Shown here piece by piece: positions 8,346 through 17,165 of a stretch of 50,535 nt of DNA. Position numbers and translations under genes: made by a program. The stretch lies in NCBI GenBank assembly GCA_002311745.1, contig DBZL01000039.1:1-50535 (forward strand). Direction: 5' to 3'. Each line of letters opens with the position of its first letter. Position 1 is the stretch's first letter. The notes beneath the pieces were generated by a model that was not told the origin of the DNA, did not search any database, and saw nothing but the letters and a program-made list of their open reading frames with translations. The DNA comes from Phycisphaerales bacterium UBA1161 (lineage in GTDB: Bacteria; Planctomycetota; Phycisphaerae; Tepidisphaerales; Tepidisphaeraceae).

Positions 8346-8874
8346 CGCAGGGTCTATTGTGAATATAAAGTCTGCGGAGTCGGCGAGTGGCAATCCGCCG
8401 GTGCTCCGCAGACCAAGTTCCCTGGCCAGGCACGGTGGTTAAAGGCGGAGAGTGAACGCCTTTCGTGCCAAAGCCAGACGCATTTCGATCCCAACGCCCG
8501 GTCAAACTCGTCCGCCACGGGCGTGTTGGTGTTGGTCCCTGACAGCGAAAGGAATGCCACCCGCGTCAGTGGGTACTAATCCATGGCCACCCCGGTTTTG
8601 GACCGACAAGGCGCCGCCAACCACGGCCGTGCATTGCAAAATGCAATCAGGGGTGTCGCAACGTGCAATGTCCGGCGTTGATGGACTTCCTATCTCGTTG
8701 TGCAAAGCCCACTTCAATTCGCATCGAACAGACGGCGGCGAGCAAAAAAGGGCGTGCTGTTGCGCATGACCCCATTGCAAATTGCACAGTGGCAACGGCG
8801 CGACCGGCACTGTGGGAAGGCTCGTCGGCGGCAAGAGAAAAATGGGTGATGCGTGGGTGCGAGGCCGCCGTTCG
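8346..8874. other. 529-nt gap without a supported gene; imperfect inverted repeat
   Basis: The open frames here lack a ribosome-binding site and credible protein character. An imperfect inverted repeat of about 28 nt lies at 8635-8662 and 8758-8786 (both arms carry TTGCAA/ATGCAAT-like and GCAAC elements), about 95 nt apart. It may be the remnant of a small non-autonomous element; the evidence is weak. The promoter of the gene at 8345 lies at the left end. Confidence 0.4.
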
Positions 8875-9669
8875 TCAGTCGGTGTCGAATGTGTCGCCTG
8901 ATTTTTGCAAATAGGCGAAGAAGCACATCTGCTCGATGCCTTTGCGGATTCCGCGAAGCGAGAAGAGTTTGAAGAACCAGGCCAGATCGCTCTCGGTCGG
9001 CTCGTCCGGTGGCGCTGATGCGGGGCCGACGACTTTGGCGACGGGCACGCTCATGATGTACTCGCAAAGATAGGAGATGTTGATCTCGTCAGCCGTCTGC
9101 GTGGAGAGGACGAAGAGATTGTGCGCGCGGATTAAACTGCGGAGATACCGTTCGGCCATTTTGACTTCAAGAGCGTCAAGTGCCGCGAGGTACGCGGGCG
9201 TTTGGGGGTCCTGTTTCCATTCAAGGGCCTGTCGCTCGTCTTCGCGGCACCCCTCCAGGGCGGCGTCGAAGTGCTCCTGCATCCGCTGGTAGAACGATTC
9301 GACCTGATCGCCGTGAAGCCAGCGGGCGATCAGCACTTCGCCGGGGCGGCGGTGGATGTGGTAGTCGTTGGTGGAAAGGCGGCGGGTTTTGGGGAGGTTC
9401 AGAAGCTTGGCCGCGTCGGCGGCGGCGGATTGCTCGAGCAGGACCGGCATGTCGGGCAGCTTCGATTTTTCCAGCTTGCCCATGCTCCGCTGGATATCGC
9501 GGGCGAGTTGCGGCCGGAAGCGCGGAAGAATTTGGGCGTCGAACTTCGTGATCCCTTCAAACACTGCGGCTAGTTCCGCGTGCATGCGGCATTGGTCGGA
9601 TTTTTCTCTCGCCCGATCCGCCGGATCAATGGAACGCTCCGCCGGGTCTTCGATGGGTTCGTCGAACAT
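8875..9669 (-). CDS. Protein of unknown function, 264 residues
   Basis: A soluble, largely helical protein with no signal peptide or membrane helix. The start is ATG at 9669 with a GGAGAGG sequence about 12 nt upstream, slightly far. The N-terminus is acidic and basic (FDEPIEDPAERSIDPADRAREKSDQ). The middle has several charged helices, and the last 50 residues are more hydrophobic (DLAWFFKLFSLRGIRKGIEQMCFFAYLQ). I do not recognise a domain, and nothing nearby suggests a role. It is divergent from the secreted protein at 9928. Confidence 0.65.
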   Translation of the reverse strand: MFDEPIEDPAERSIDPADRAREKSDQCRMHAELAAVFEGITKFDAQILPRFRPQLARDIQRSMGKLEKSKLPDMPVLLEQSAAADAAKLLNLPKTRRLSTNDYHIHRRPGEVLIARWLHGDQVESFYQRMQEHFDAALEGCREDERQALEWKQDPQTPAYLAALDALEVKMAERYLRSLIRAHNLFVLSTQTADEINISYLCEYIMSVPVAKVVGPASAPPDEPTESDLAWFFKLFSLRGIRKGIEQMCFFAYLQKSGDTFDTD

Positions 9670-9927
9670 AGGGCAAAGAAGCCTCTCCTCTATTGGTATC
9701 GCAAAAGGTGGACGTGTTGCAAATCGGAGTGACGGGAGACGGGTTGAACATTCTGCGGCTGGTTGCTCAAAAATGAGGATTGGAGCGCCCTATCATTCCG
9801 ATCAGCGCGGTGCAGCAATCGCGGGGGCGTCGGTTACAAATGGGAAGTCCAGGCTGTAAGATTGTGCTGAGGATTCCGTCCTTATCATAGTGCGCGTAAT
9901 TCCACACCCGCCGGAAAGGTCTTCAAG

Positions 9928-11070
9928 ATGCTCAGACTGCTATTGATTATTGGCGTCTTAGGCATATGGCAGCAATCGGCTGCCGCCCAGGCGACTCAGC
10001 CTGGGAATGACGCGGCCAAGCTCTACCTGCAGGCCGCGAAGGTGCTCAGTGATGATGATACGAGGAACATCATGGCGCCGGCGGCCTCCAGTCTGACTTA
10101 TCCGGAATATCCGCCGATGTCGGATGAATGGGTGCGGATGGAGAAGCAGGATTACGAGGCGCATGGGCAGGTGCGGGCGCTGGTGCATGAGGCGGGGATG
10201 TTGAAGCATGCGACGTGGCCGGCGTTTAATCCGCATAAGTTTGATCCGCATAATATGGAATATCTGAATCATTGTAAGATTGTGGCCAACGAGATGGGGG
10301 ATGCGGCGGTGTATCAGAGCGTGATTTTGAAGGATCAACCGGCGGCGTTTGAGACGGCGGGGGATTTGCTGCCCCTGGCGGATCATCTAAAGAACGCGCC
10401 GGGGGAGAACCTGATACGGCTGCTGGTCGCGGAGGGGATCGAGTCGCTGGATACCGCTCGTCTGATGGTGATGATATCAGGGGCGACAATTACCGAGGAC
10501 GCACGCAATACGCATGACCTGCCCCTGGCCACGGCAACGCAATGGATCGCACGGCTGCTGGATCATCCGGATGCGCAGGCGGAGTTCGATCAGGCGATGA
10601 AGGGGGAGCCGGCCGGGGCGGCGATCAATCCGATGTTGAAGCCGTCGCTGGCTCGCATCGTCGAGACCATTCATCGCGTGCAGAGCGAGCGGGACATGGC
10701 CGCGATGTCTCTGGCGGCCCATGTCTATCAGCACAAGCACGGCCGGTGGCCGGAGAATTTGGAGGAACTAAAGACCGAGCTGCCGCGCGTGCCGCTGGAT
10801 CCCTGGGGGGATGGGAAGCAGACTCTCGGTTATGCCCTGATTAAAGGCGGCTTGCCGGACGGTTCGGATCGGCCGCTGGTTTACTCTCGCTGTGAAATGA
10901 AGGATGGGTTGTTCTTCCGAATCGACCGGCCGGCCTATAGCTTTTACACCGGCGATGGCTCCGACCGACCCGCGAACGAGCAAAAGCAAGGCGGCCAATT
11001 CCGCGATGTGGCGAGGTGGGCGCCGACGGAAAGACGCGGTCCCGCAGCCACCATCCAGCCGCTGGAGTGA
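9928..11070 (+). CDS. Secreted protein of unknown function, 380 residues
   Basis: The ATG at 9928 is preceded by GGAAAGG (about 9912-9918), and a TATCAT box lies about 33 nt upstream of it. Residues 1-20 are a signal peptide ending near AAAQA. The mature part is mixed helical with the segment SLAAHVYQHKHGRWPENLEEL followed by a P-x-DPWG motif. That arrangement of a short helix, a GRWP turn and a DPWG loop recalls the end of pseudopilin-like planctomycete proteins, but there is no prepilin cleavage site here. Function is unknown. Confidence 0.7.
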   Translation: MLRLLLIIGVLGIWQQSAAAQATQPGNDAAKLYLQAAKVLSDDDTRNIMAPAASSLTYPEYPPMSDEWVRMEKQDYEAHGQVRALVHEAGMLKHATWPAFNPHKFDPHNMEYLNHCKIVANEMGDAAVYQSVILKDQPAAFETAGDLLPLADHLKNAPGENLIRLLVAEGIESLDTARLMVMISGATITEDARNTHDLPLATATQWIARLLDHPDAQAEFDQAMKGEPAGAAINPMLKPSLARIVETIHRVQSERDMAAMSLAAHVYQHKHGRWPENLEELKTELPRVPLDPWGDGKQTLGYALIKGGLPDGSDRPLVYSRCEMKDGLFFRIDRPAYSFYTGDGSDRPANEQKQGGQFRDVARWAPTERRGPAATIQPLE

Positions 11071-11269
11071 GAAACCATAATGGTTGACCCAATGCACTTC
11101 TTGGTGTTCCGTCGTCAGTCCGCTTCGTCGTCACCGCTGCCATAGTCCAAGTGATAGGATTTGAACTCATGCGGCCCTCTGGCGTGAAGAGTGTGAAGGC
11201 GACGCGGGAATGAATTCGACGTGGGGTTGTGACACGGGGCAGCGCCCTCGGATTGCCGCGGCTGGCCGG

Positions 11270-11275
11270 TAGAAT
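11270..11275 (+). promoter_or_regulatory. -10-like box of chrA, short leader
   Basis: TAGAAT ends 12 nt before the chrA ATG with no Shine-Dalgarno in between. The same hexamer is repeated in the downstream decayed copies of this region (12461 and 12791 neighbourhoods). Confidence 0.4.
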
Positions 11276-11287
11276 CCGCGGACAGGT

Positions 11288-12427
11288 ATGACCGAAACTT
11301 CTTCAGCCGTGCCCGCTCCGCCGTCATTGTGGGAAATCGCGCGGCTGTATCTGAAACTGGGAACGATCGCGTTCGGGGGGCCGGCGGCGCATATCGCCAT
11401 GATGGAGGATGAAGTCGTCCGCCGGCGATGCTGGCTCACGCGGCAGGAATTCCTCGACCTGCTGGGGGCGGCGAATCTGATCCCCGGACCCAGCTCGACC
11501 GAATTGGCGATCTACATCGGCTACCGTAAACGCGGAGTGCCGGGATTGCTGGTGGCTGGGTGCTGCTTCATTCTGCCGGCGGCTGTCATCGTCGGCGTCA
11601 TCGCGTGGGCGTATGTGCGTTTTGGGCATCTGCCGGCTTTGCAGGGAATCCTGTATGGCATCAAGCCGGTGGTCATCGCCATCGTGGTGCAAGCGTTGTG
11701 GCGGCTGGGAAGGACGGCGGTGAAAACGCCGCTGCTGGCGGCGGTGGGGATCGGCGCGGCGATTTTGAGCGCCGTGTCGGCGACGCCGGTGGCGGTTTTG
11801 TTTGGAGCGGGGTTGATCGTCGCGGCAATTGCGTGGGTGAAGCAGGGACGAGGTCAATCGGCGGTTCCGGCACTGGCGCCGGGCGTGTGGCCGATGCTGG
11901 TATCCATCCCCTTCGGACTGTGGCCGCTGTTTTGGGTGTTCGTCAAGATTGGATGCGTCGTATTTGGCAGCGGATATGTGCTGCTGGCGTTTTTGCGCGC
12001 GGACCTGGTGTCGCGCCTGCATTGGCTGAACGAAGGGCAGTTGTTGGACGCGGTGGCTGTGGGCCAGGTGACGCCGGGTCCGGTGTTCACGACGGCGACG
12101 TTCATTGGATACCTGCTGGGCGGGAGCAAGGGGGCGATCGTCGCCACGGCCGGGATTTTCTTGCCGGCGTTCGTGCTGGTGGCGGCAACGGCGCCGGTGG
12201 TTCGGCGGCTGCGCGGCTCGCCAATCGCCGGGGCGTTTCTGGACGGCCTGAACGTGGCATCGGCGGCGCTCATGGCGGTAGTGACGTGGCAGCTTGCCCG
12301 CGCGGCGGTGGTGGATATGACCACCGGCGCCATCGCAGCGGCCAGCGCGGCGCTGCTCTTTGCCCTCGGTCTCAACGCGACCTGGCTGGTGTTGGGTGGA
12401 GCGGTCGTGGGAATAATCTTGCATTAA
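11288..12427 (+). CDS. chrA: Chromate transporter, two-domain ChrA
   Basis: A 379-residue polytopic membrane protein of the CHR family, which expels chromate from the cytoplasm. It contains both halves of a long-chain ChrA: half 1 from about residue 14 (GTIAFGGPAAHIAMM, then LIPGPSSTELAIYIG) and half 2 from about 215 (KIGCVVFGSGYVLLAFL, then VGQVTPGPVFTTATFIGYL). Each half has the family's FG-G motif and PGP motif. About ten membrane helices are predicted by eye. It stands alone with no chrB-like regulator. Its 3' part and flanks are repeated just downstream in a decayed copy. The actual substrate is inferred from the family and could differ. Confidence 0.92.
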   Translation: MTETSSAVPAPPSLWEIARLYLKLGTIAFGGPAAHIAMMEDEVVRRRCWLTRQEFLDLLGAANLIPGPSSTELAIYIGYRKRGVPGLLVAGCCFILPAAVIVGVIAWAYVRFGHLPALQGILYGIKPVVIAIVVQALWRLGRTAVKTPLLAAVGIGAAILSAVSATPVAVLFGAGLIVAAIAWVKQGRGQSAVPALAPGVWPMLVSIPFGLWPLFWVFVKIGCVVFGSGYVLLAFLRADLVSRLHWLNEGQLLDAVAVGQVTPGPVFTTATFIGYLLGGSKGAIVATAGIFLPAFVLVAATAPVVRRLRGSPIAGAFLDGLNVASAALMAVVTWQLARAAVVDMTTGAIAAASAALLFALGLNATWLVLGGAVVGIILH

Positions 12428-12865
12428 ATCGCGGCTAGTTTGCACGATGGGGCAGCGCCTAGAATCGCCGGATAGGTTAAATCGGCGCGCCCGGGGCGCG
12501 GTGGCGGTGAGCCAGATTACACCCGGGCCGGTGTTCACGACGGCAACGTTCATTGGATACCTTTCTGGACGGTTTGAACGTGGCATCGGCGACGTTGATG
12601 GCGGCGGTGACGCGGCAGCTTGGCCGGGCGACTGTAATGAATCTCACAGTGGGCGTGATCGCAGCGTCCGGCGCGGCGCTGCTCTTTGCCCTCGGTCTCA
12701 ACGCGACGTGGCTGATGTTGGGCGGAGCGGTCGTGGGAATAATTTTGAAATAAATCGCGCCTAGCTTGCACGATCGGGCAGCGCTTAGAGTAGAATCGCC
12801 GGATAGATTAAGTCGGCGCGCCGGGAGGGCGAGCGAGCCGGGCCGGGATTCGAGTCGGGTGTAGC
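12428..12865. repeat. Tandem repeat of the chrA 3' end and spacer
   Basis: The spacer after chrA (12428-12487) recurs after the decayed copy (12754-12825), offset 326 nt, with the shared landmarks TTGCACGAT, GGGCAGCGC, TAGAATCGCCGGATAG and TCGGCGCGCC. A weaker match to the same landmarks lies upstream of chrA itself (11231-11275). The unit therefore looks like chrA with its promoter, duplicated and then shortened. The second spacer now forms the region upstream of the hybrid kinase gene. Confidence 0.75.
12497..12753 (+). pseudogene. Decayed partial copy of chrA
   Basis: 12497-12562 matches chrA 12049-12114 (the VGQVTPGPVFTTATFIGYL region). From 12562 the match continues with chrA 12236-12424, through the last helix to the stop. 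The join removes 122 nt relative to chrA, which is not a multiple of three, so the frame changes at the join. No start codon or N-terminal half is present. About four-fifths of bases match by hand alignment over the last 190 nt, so the copy is not recent. It cannot make a transporter. Confidence 0.85.
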
Positions 12866-14791
12866 ATGGATGCTGCCTTGCCTAACGAACCGTCCCAGGT
12901 GGATGCGATGGATTTTTGTCGCATTGTCGAAAACGCGCCGCATGTGATCGTGCGCTTCGACCGCGAGCTTCGTTATCTCTACGTCAATCCGGCCATCGAA
13001 TCGCTGACGAGACTGCCTCCGGAATATTTCATCGGCAAGACGATGCGCCAGGCCGGCTTCGCGGAGGAGCAGTGCCAGAACTGGGAAACCAAGCTGCGCC
13101 AGGCGTTGCAGGGCCAAGCGGTGGAGTTCGAGTGCGCGATGCCCCTGCCCGCGGGTAAACGGCATCTGCTGACGCGGCTGACGCCGGAGCGCACCGCGGA
13201 CGGGTTGATCGAATCCGTCCTGGGGATGTCCGATGACATCACGGAGTTGAAGCGGTCCGAGCAGGCCACAGGCGAGGCGCAGGCGCGGCTGAAGGCGATC
13301 GTCGAGACGGCGGTGGACGGGATTCTGACCATCGACGAGCGAGGGACGATCGAGTGGCTCAATCCCGCAGCGATGGCGATCTTCGGATACGAGGCCGCGG
13401 AACAGGAACTGATCGGCAAGAACGTGCGGATGTTGATGCCCGAGCCGGATCACGGGCGGCATGATTCGTACCTCGCCAATTATCTCCGCACGCGAGAGCG
13501 CAAAATCATCGGGATCGGTCGGGAAGTCGTGGGATTGCGCAAGGATGGCACGACGTTTCCGATGGATTTGGCGGTGAGTGAGGTGCGGCTGGGACAGCGC
13601 CGGCTATTCACGGGGATAGTTCGCGACATTACGCTGCGCAAGCGCGGCGAGCAGGAGGTGGTGGCCGCCAAGGAAGCGGCGGAGGCGGCGAGCAAGGCCA
13701 AGGACCATTTCCTGGCGGTGGTGAGCCACGAGCTGCGCACACCCCTGATGGCCGTTTCGGCGGCGCTGGATCACCTGGAGCAACGGCAGGATATTCCCGA
13801 AGAGGTGCATCAAGACGTGGCGATGATCCAGCGCAACGTGCAGATGGAAGCGCGGCTGATCGGGGACCTGCTGGATCTGACGCGTGTGGCGCGTGGGAAG
13901 ATCGAGTTGCATTTCGAGCTGGTGGACGTTCACGCGATTTTGCGGAACGTACTGCTGACCTGCCAGAGCGGGGTCGACTCCAAGCGGATCGCGCTGACGG
14001 TGGCCCTGGGGGCGGCGCGGCATCATGCCTGGGCGGACCCGGGACGGACCGAGCAGGTCTTTTTGAATCTGATGCAGAACGCGGTGAAGTTCACGCCGGA
14101 GGGAAAGTCGATCGAAGCGCGCTCGGCCAACATGTCCGACGGCCGGTTGCAGATCACGATATCGGACACCGGGATCGGGATCGAGCCGGAGTTTTTGCCG
14201 CGGCTGTTCCATGCATTCGAGCGGGGCGAAAAGATGGTGTCGCGGCGAATCGGGGGGACGGGGCTGGGGCTGTCGATCGCCAAGGCGCTGGTCGAGATGC
14301 AGCACGGGACGATCCGCGCCGCCAGCGAAGGCGCCGGCCGTGGCTCACAGTTCGTGGTGGAATTGCCGACGGTGAGCGCGGTCGAAAGCCCGGCGCCGCC
14401 GGAGGAGAAGACCGGGGCGCCGGCGGGCAAGGGATGCCGGATCCTTCTGGTGGAGGACCACGAGGATACGAGGCGGATTTTGGCACGGCTGCTCAAGGGC
14501 GTGGGGTGCGAGGTATCGGCAGCGGGAAGCGTCAAGGAAGCTCTGGCCATGGCCGATTGCCAGAGATTCGACCTGCTGGTCTCGGACATCGGGCTTCCGG
14601 ACGGCAACGGAGCGGAGGTCATGAGCTACGTGAAACAGCGGCACCGAACGCGCGGCATTGCCCTGAGCGGGTTTGGCCAGCAGGAGGACATTAGCCGCAG
14701 CCATGCCGCGGGTTTCGAGATGCACCTGACCAAGCCGGTGGATTTCAAATCATTGCAGGCGACGATCCTGCGGCTGGCCACTGGGCCGTAA
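12866..14791 (+). CDS. Hybrid histidine kinase with two PAS domains (second FixL-like) and receiver
   Basis: 641 residues, soluble, no membrane helix. Order: PAS 1 (about 15-125), PAS 2 (about 140-258), HisKA with the phosphorylated His288 in VVSHELRTP, HATPase with NLMQNAVKF, DTGIGI and GGTGLGLSI (about 395-500), a Pro-rich linker, and a receiver (about 523-640) with Asp573 in VSDIGLPDG. PAS 2 matches the haem-binding PAS of FixL closely (LMPEP, RHDSY, IIGIGR, RKDGTTFPM): His199 aligns with the haem-ligating histidine and Arg219 with the oxygen-sensing arginine of Bradyrhizobium FixL, as I recall that numbering. It could therefore sense oxygen. No separate DNA-binding response regulator is adjacent. 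The start is uncertain; an ATG at 12908 is an alternative. Confidence 0.9.
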   Translation: MDAALPNEPSQVDAMDFCRIVENAPHVIVRFDRELRYLYVNPAIESLTRLPPEYFIGKTMRQAGFAEEQCQNWETKLRQALQGQAVEFECAMPLPAGKRHLLTRLTPERTADGLIESVLGMSDDITELKRSEQATGEAQARLKAIVETAVDGILTIDERGTIEWLNPAAMAIFGYEAAEQELIGKNVRMLMPEPDHGRHDSYLANYLRTRERKIIGIGREVVGLRKDGTTFPMDLAVSEVRLGQRRLFTGIVRDITLRKRGEQEVVAAKEAAEAASKAKDHFLAVVSHELRTPLMAVSAALDHLEQRQDIPEEVHQDVAMIQRNVQMEARLIGDLLDLTRVARGKIELHFELVDVHAILRNVLLTCQSGVDSKRIALTVALGAARHHAWADPGRTEQVFLNLMQNAVKFTPEGKSIEARSANMSDGRLQITISDTGIGIEPEFLPRLFHAFERGEKMVSRRIGGTGLGLSIAKALVEMQHGTIRAASEGAGRGSQFVVELPTVSAVESPAPPEEKTGAPAGKGCRILLVEDHEDTRRILARLLKGVGCEVSAAGSVKEALAMADCQRFDLLVSDIGLPDGNGAEVMSYVKQRHRTRGIALSGFGQQEDISRSHAAGFEMHLTKPVDFKSLQATILRLATGP

Positions 14792-14909
14792 AACGCCGCC
14801 TTTGGACGCCGACCCATCACCGTGTACATTACATGCTGGCCAGAGCCGCGGGTCAAAGCCCGCGCGACGGCGCGGCGTCTGTGCGGTGGAGCTCTTGCGG
14901 AGGTGCGCG

Positions 14910-16118
14910 TTGAGTCAGGCACGTTCATTCGGGCGCGACGTGTGCGTGATCGGAGGCGGCGGGCACGTGGGTTTGCCGCTGGCGCTGACGTTCGCCGACA
15001 GCGGACTGCGGACGCTGATCTACGATATCGATCGCGGCGTGGTGGAGAAAATCAGCCGTGGCCAGATGCCCTTCAGCGAGGAAGGCGCCCAGGAGATGCT
15101 GCAGCGCGTGCTGAAGCGCGGCACGCTGGAGGCGGAGGCAACGCCGCAGCACCTGGAGGACTGCAAGTTCATCGTGCTGATCGTGGGCACGCCGGTGGAC
15201 GAGCATCTCAATCCGCAGTTCACGGCGATTCACAAGGCGCTGGATTTGTGCTGCGAGCACCTGCGGGACGGTCAGATACTGATTCTGCGCAGCACGGTGT
15301 TTCCGGGGATCAGCCGGCTGATTCAAGCGTACGTGAAGGACAAGGGGCTGGACATAGCGGTGGCGTTTTGCCCGGAGCGGGTGGCGCAGGGGTACAGCTT
15401 GCGGGAGTTTCGCGAGCTGCCGCAGATTGTCAGCGCGTTCGATGCACAGACGCTGTCGGCGGTGCGGGAGCTGTTTGCGCGGTTCACGCCGGAGTTCGTG
15501 GAGATGACGCCGATGGAGGCGGAGCTGTGCAAGCTGATGACCAACGCCTGGAGGTACATCCAGTTTGCGGCGGTGAACCAGTTTTACATGATTGCCACGG
15601 AGCACGGGCTGGATTTTGGGCGGATTTTGCACGGATGCCGGCACCATTATCCGCGGATGGCGGCGATGCCGGGGCCGGGCCTGGCGGCCGGGCCGTGCCT
15701 GGTGAAGGACACCATGCAACTGGCGGCCTTCAGCCACAACAAGTTCGTGCTGGGCCATTCCGCCATGCTGATCAACGAGGGCTTGCCCGCGCACCTGGTC
15801 GATCTGGCCAAGCGGCGGACGGACTTAAGGGGAAAAACGGCTGGGATTCTGGGCATGGCCTTCAAGGCCGAAAGCGACGATCCGCGCGATTCGCTGAGCT
15901 TCAAGCTGCGCAAGCTGCTGACGCTGGAATGCCGGCGGGTGCTGTGCAGCGATCCGTACGTGCGCGATCCCAGCTTCGTGCCGATGGAGAAGGTGCTGGG
16001 GGAGGCGGAGGTGATCTTCATCGGCGTGCCGCACAAGGTGTACCGCACGCTGGTGATTGGCCAGGACAAGCTGGTGGACGTGTGGGATTGCATTCCCCAT
16101 CAAAACGGGCAGGCGTGA
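14910..16118 (+). CDS. Nucleotide-sugar dehydrogenase (UDP-glucose/GDP-mannose dehydrogenase family)
   Basis: The family oxidises an NDP-hexose twice to the NDP-uronic acid with NAD+. The protein (402 residues) has the Rossmann glycine motif GGGGHVG (15-21), the VGTPVDEHL strand end, the central KLMTNAWRY helix with conserved Lys and Asn, and a candidate catalytic Cys263 in the loop GPGLAAGPCLVKDT, somewhat divergent from the usual GG-x-C-x-P-K-D. The C-terminal domain contains GMAFKAESDDPRDS and SDPYV, as in the family. I set the start at TTG 14910, with a CGGAGG Shine-Dalgarno 6 nt upstream; residues before it look non-coding. It is the first gene of the array A run. Substrate (UDP-Glc, UDP-ManNAc or other) is not determined. 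Confidence 0.88.
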   Translation: MSQARSFGRDVCVIGGGGHVGLPLALTFADSGLRTLIYDIDRGVVEKISRGQMPFSEEGAQEMLQRVLKRGTLEAEATPQHLEDCKFIVLIVGTPVDEHLNPQFTAIHKALDLCCEHLRDGQILILRSTVFPGISRLIQAYVKDKGLDIAVAFCPERVAQGYSLREFRELPQIVSAFDAQTLSAVRELFARFTPEFVEMTPMEAELCKLMTNAWRYIQFAAVNQFYMIATEHGLDFGRILHGCRHHYPRMAAMPGPGLAAGPCLVKDTMQLAAFSHNKFVLGHSAMLINEGLPAHLVDLAKRRTDLRGKTAGILGMAFKAESDDPRDSLSFKLRKLLTLECRRVLCSDPYVRDPSFVPMEKVLGEAEVIFIGVPHKVYRTLVIGQDKLVDVWDCIPHQNGQA

Positions 16119-16142
16119 TCGGCTCAATCAGCGTGGAGTGAT

Positions 16143-17165
16143 ATGAAGATTTTGGTGACGGGGTCGGCGGGATTCATCGCGGGATATCTGGTCCAGCAGT
16201 TGCTCTCGGCGGGCCACGAGGTGATCGGCGTGGATGATTTCTCCAAGTACGGCCCGGTGGAGAAAAGCTACCAGCGCGATCCGCGGTACACCTTTATCCA
16301 GGGCGACGCCAAGGACGTGACGCTGCTGAGCGATCTGGCGGTGCAATGCGATCACTTCGCGGCCTGCGCGGCCAAGATCGGGGGCATCAGCTATTTTCAT
16401 GAGTACGCGTACGACCTGCTGAGCGAAAACGAGCGGATTTTGGCGGCGAGTTTCGACGCGGCGATTCACGCGTTCAAGAAATCCAAGCTGCAGAAGATCA
16501 CGGTGCTGAGCAGTTCGATGGTGTTTGAGAACGCGACGGTGTTTCCGACGCCGGAGGGGCACCAGTTGGTCTGCCCGCCGCCGTCGAGCACGTACGGGTT
16601 TCAGAAACTGGCCAGCGAGTATTTCGCCAAGGGGGCCTGGGAACAGTACAAGCTGCCGTACACGATTTTGCGGCCGTTCAATTGCGTGGGGATCGGAGAG
16701 CGGCGGGCCCTGGGAGACAAGGACATTCCCAGCGGGAACATCAAGCTGGCGATGAGCCACGTGGTGCCGGACCTGGTGCAGAAGGTGCTCAAGGGCCAGT
16801 GCCCGCTGCACATCCTGGGAAGCGGCAATCAGGTGCGTCACTACACGTACGGCGGGGATCTGGCCAAGGGGATCGTGACGGCGATGTTTCATCCGGGGGC
16901 GCGGCTGGAGGATTTCAATTTGTCCACGCCGGTCTCCACCACCGTGCTGGAACTGGCGCAGCTCATCTGGCAAAAGATTCACGGACCGGACAAACGGTTT
17001 GAGTACGTGTGCGATCCGCCCTACCCGCACGACGTGCAGAGGCGCGTGCCGGACGTGAGCAAGGCCAAGCGGGTGCTGGGTTTTGAGGCCAATACGCCGC
17101 TGAGCACGATGCTGGATGAGGTGATTCCGTGGATACGCCAGGAGATTGCCCATGGGCGGGTTTGA
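16143..17165 (+). CDS. NAD-dependent epimerase/dehydratase (extended SDR)
   Basis: 340 residues of the extended short-chain dehydrogenase family that acts on NDP-sugars. The N-terminal NAD motif is TGSAGFIAG, the catalytic Tyr-x3-Lys is in SSTYGFQKLA, and the ILRPFNCVGIGE segment is the typical substrate loop start. The end (VPDVSKAKRVLGFEANTPLSTMLDEVIPW) matches the family C-terminus. The start ATG has a GGAG just upstream. It lies 24 nt after the dehydrogenase gene and overlaps the GT2 gene by 14 nt, so co-transcription is very likely. It may be an epimerase, a decarboxylase or a dehydratase; the sequence does not decide. Confidence 0.88.
   Translation: MKILVTGSAGFIAGYLVQQLLSAGHEVIGVDDFSKYGPVEKSYQRDPRYTFIQGDAKDVTLLSDLAVQCDHFAACAAKIGGISYFHEYAYDLLSENERILAASFDAAIHAFKKSKLQKITVLSSSMVFENATVFPTPEGHQLVCPPPSSTYGFQKLASEYFAKGAWEQYKLPYTILRPFNCVGIGERRALGDKDIPSGNIKLAMSHVVPDLVQKVLKGQCPLHILGSGNQVRHYTYGGDLAKGIVTAMFHPGARLEDFNLSTPVSTTVLELAQLIWQKIHGPDKRFEYVCDPPYPHDVQRRVPDVSKAKRVLGFEANTPLSTMLDEVIPWIRQEIAHGRV

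Noticed and set aside
11071..11287. A gene between the secreted protein and chrA
   Set aside because: The short minus-strand frames here lack ribosome-binding sites and protein character; the stretch probably holds only the chrA promoter.
12428..12865. Small functional membrane protein from the open frame at 12553-12753
   Set aside because: It starts inside a TTG of the decayed chrA copy after a frame-changing deletion and matches only the last helices of ChrA.
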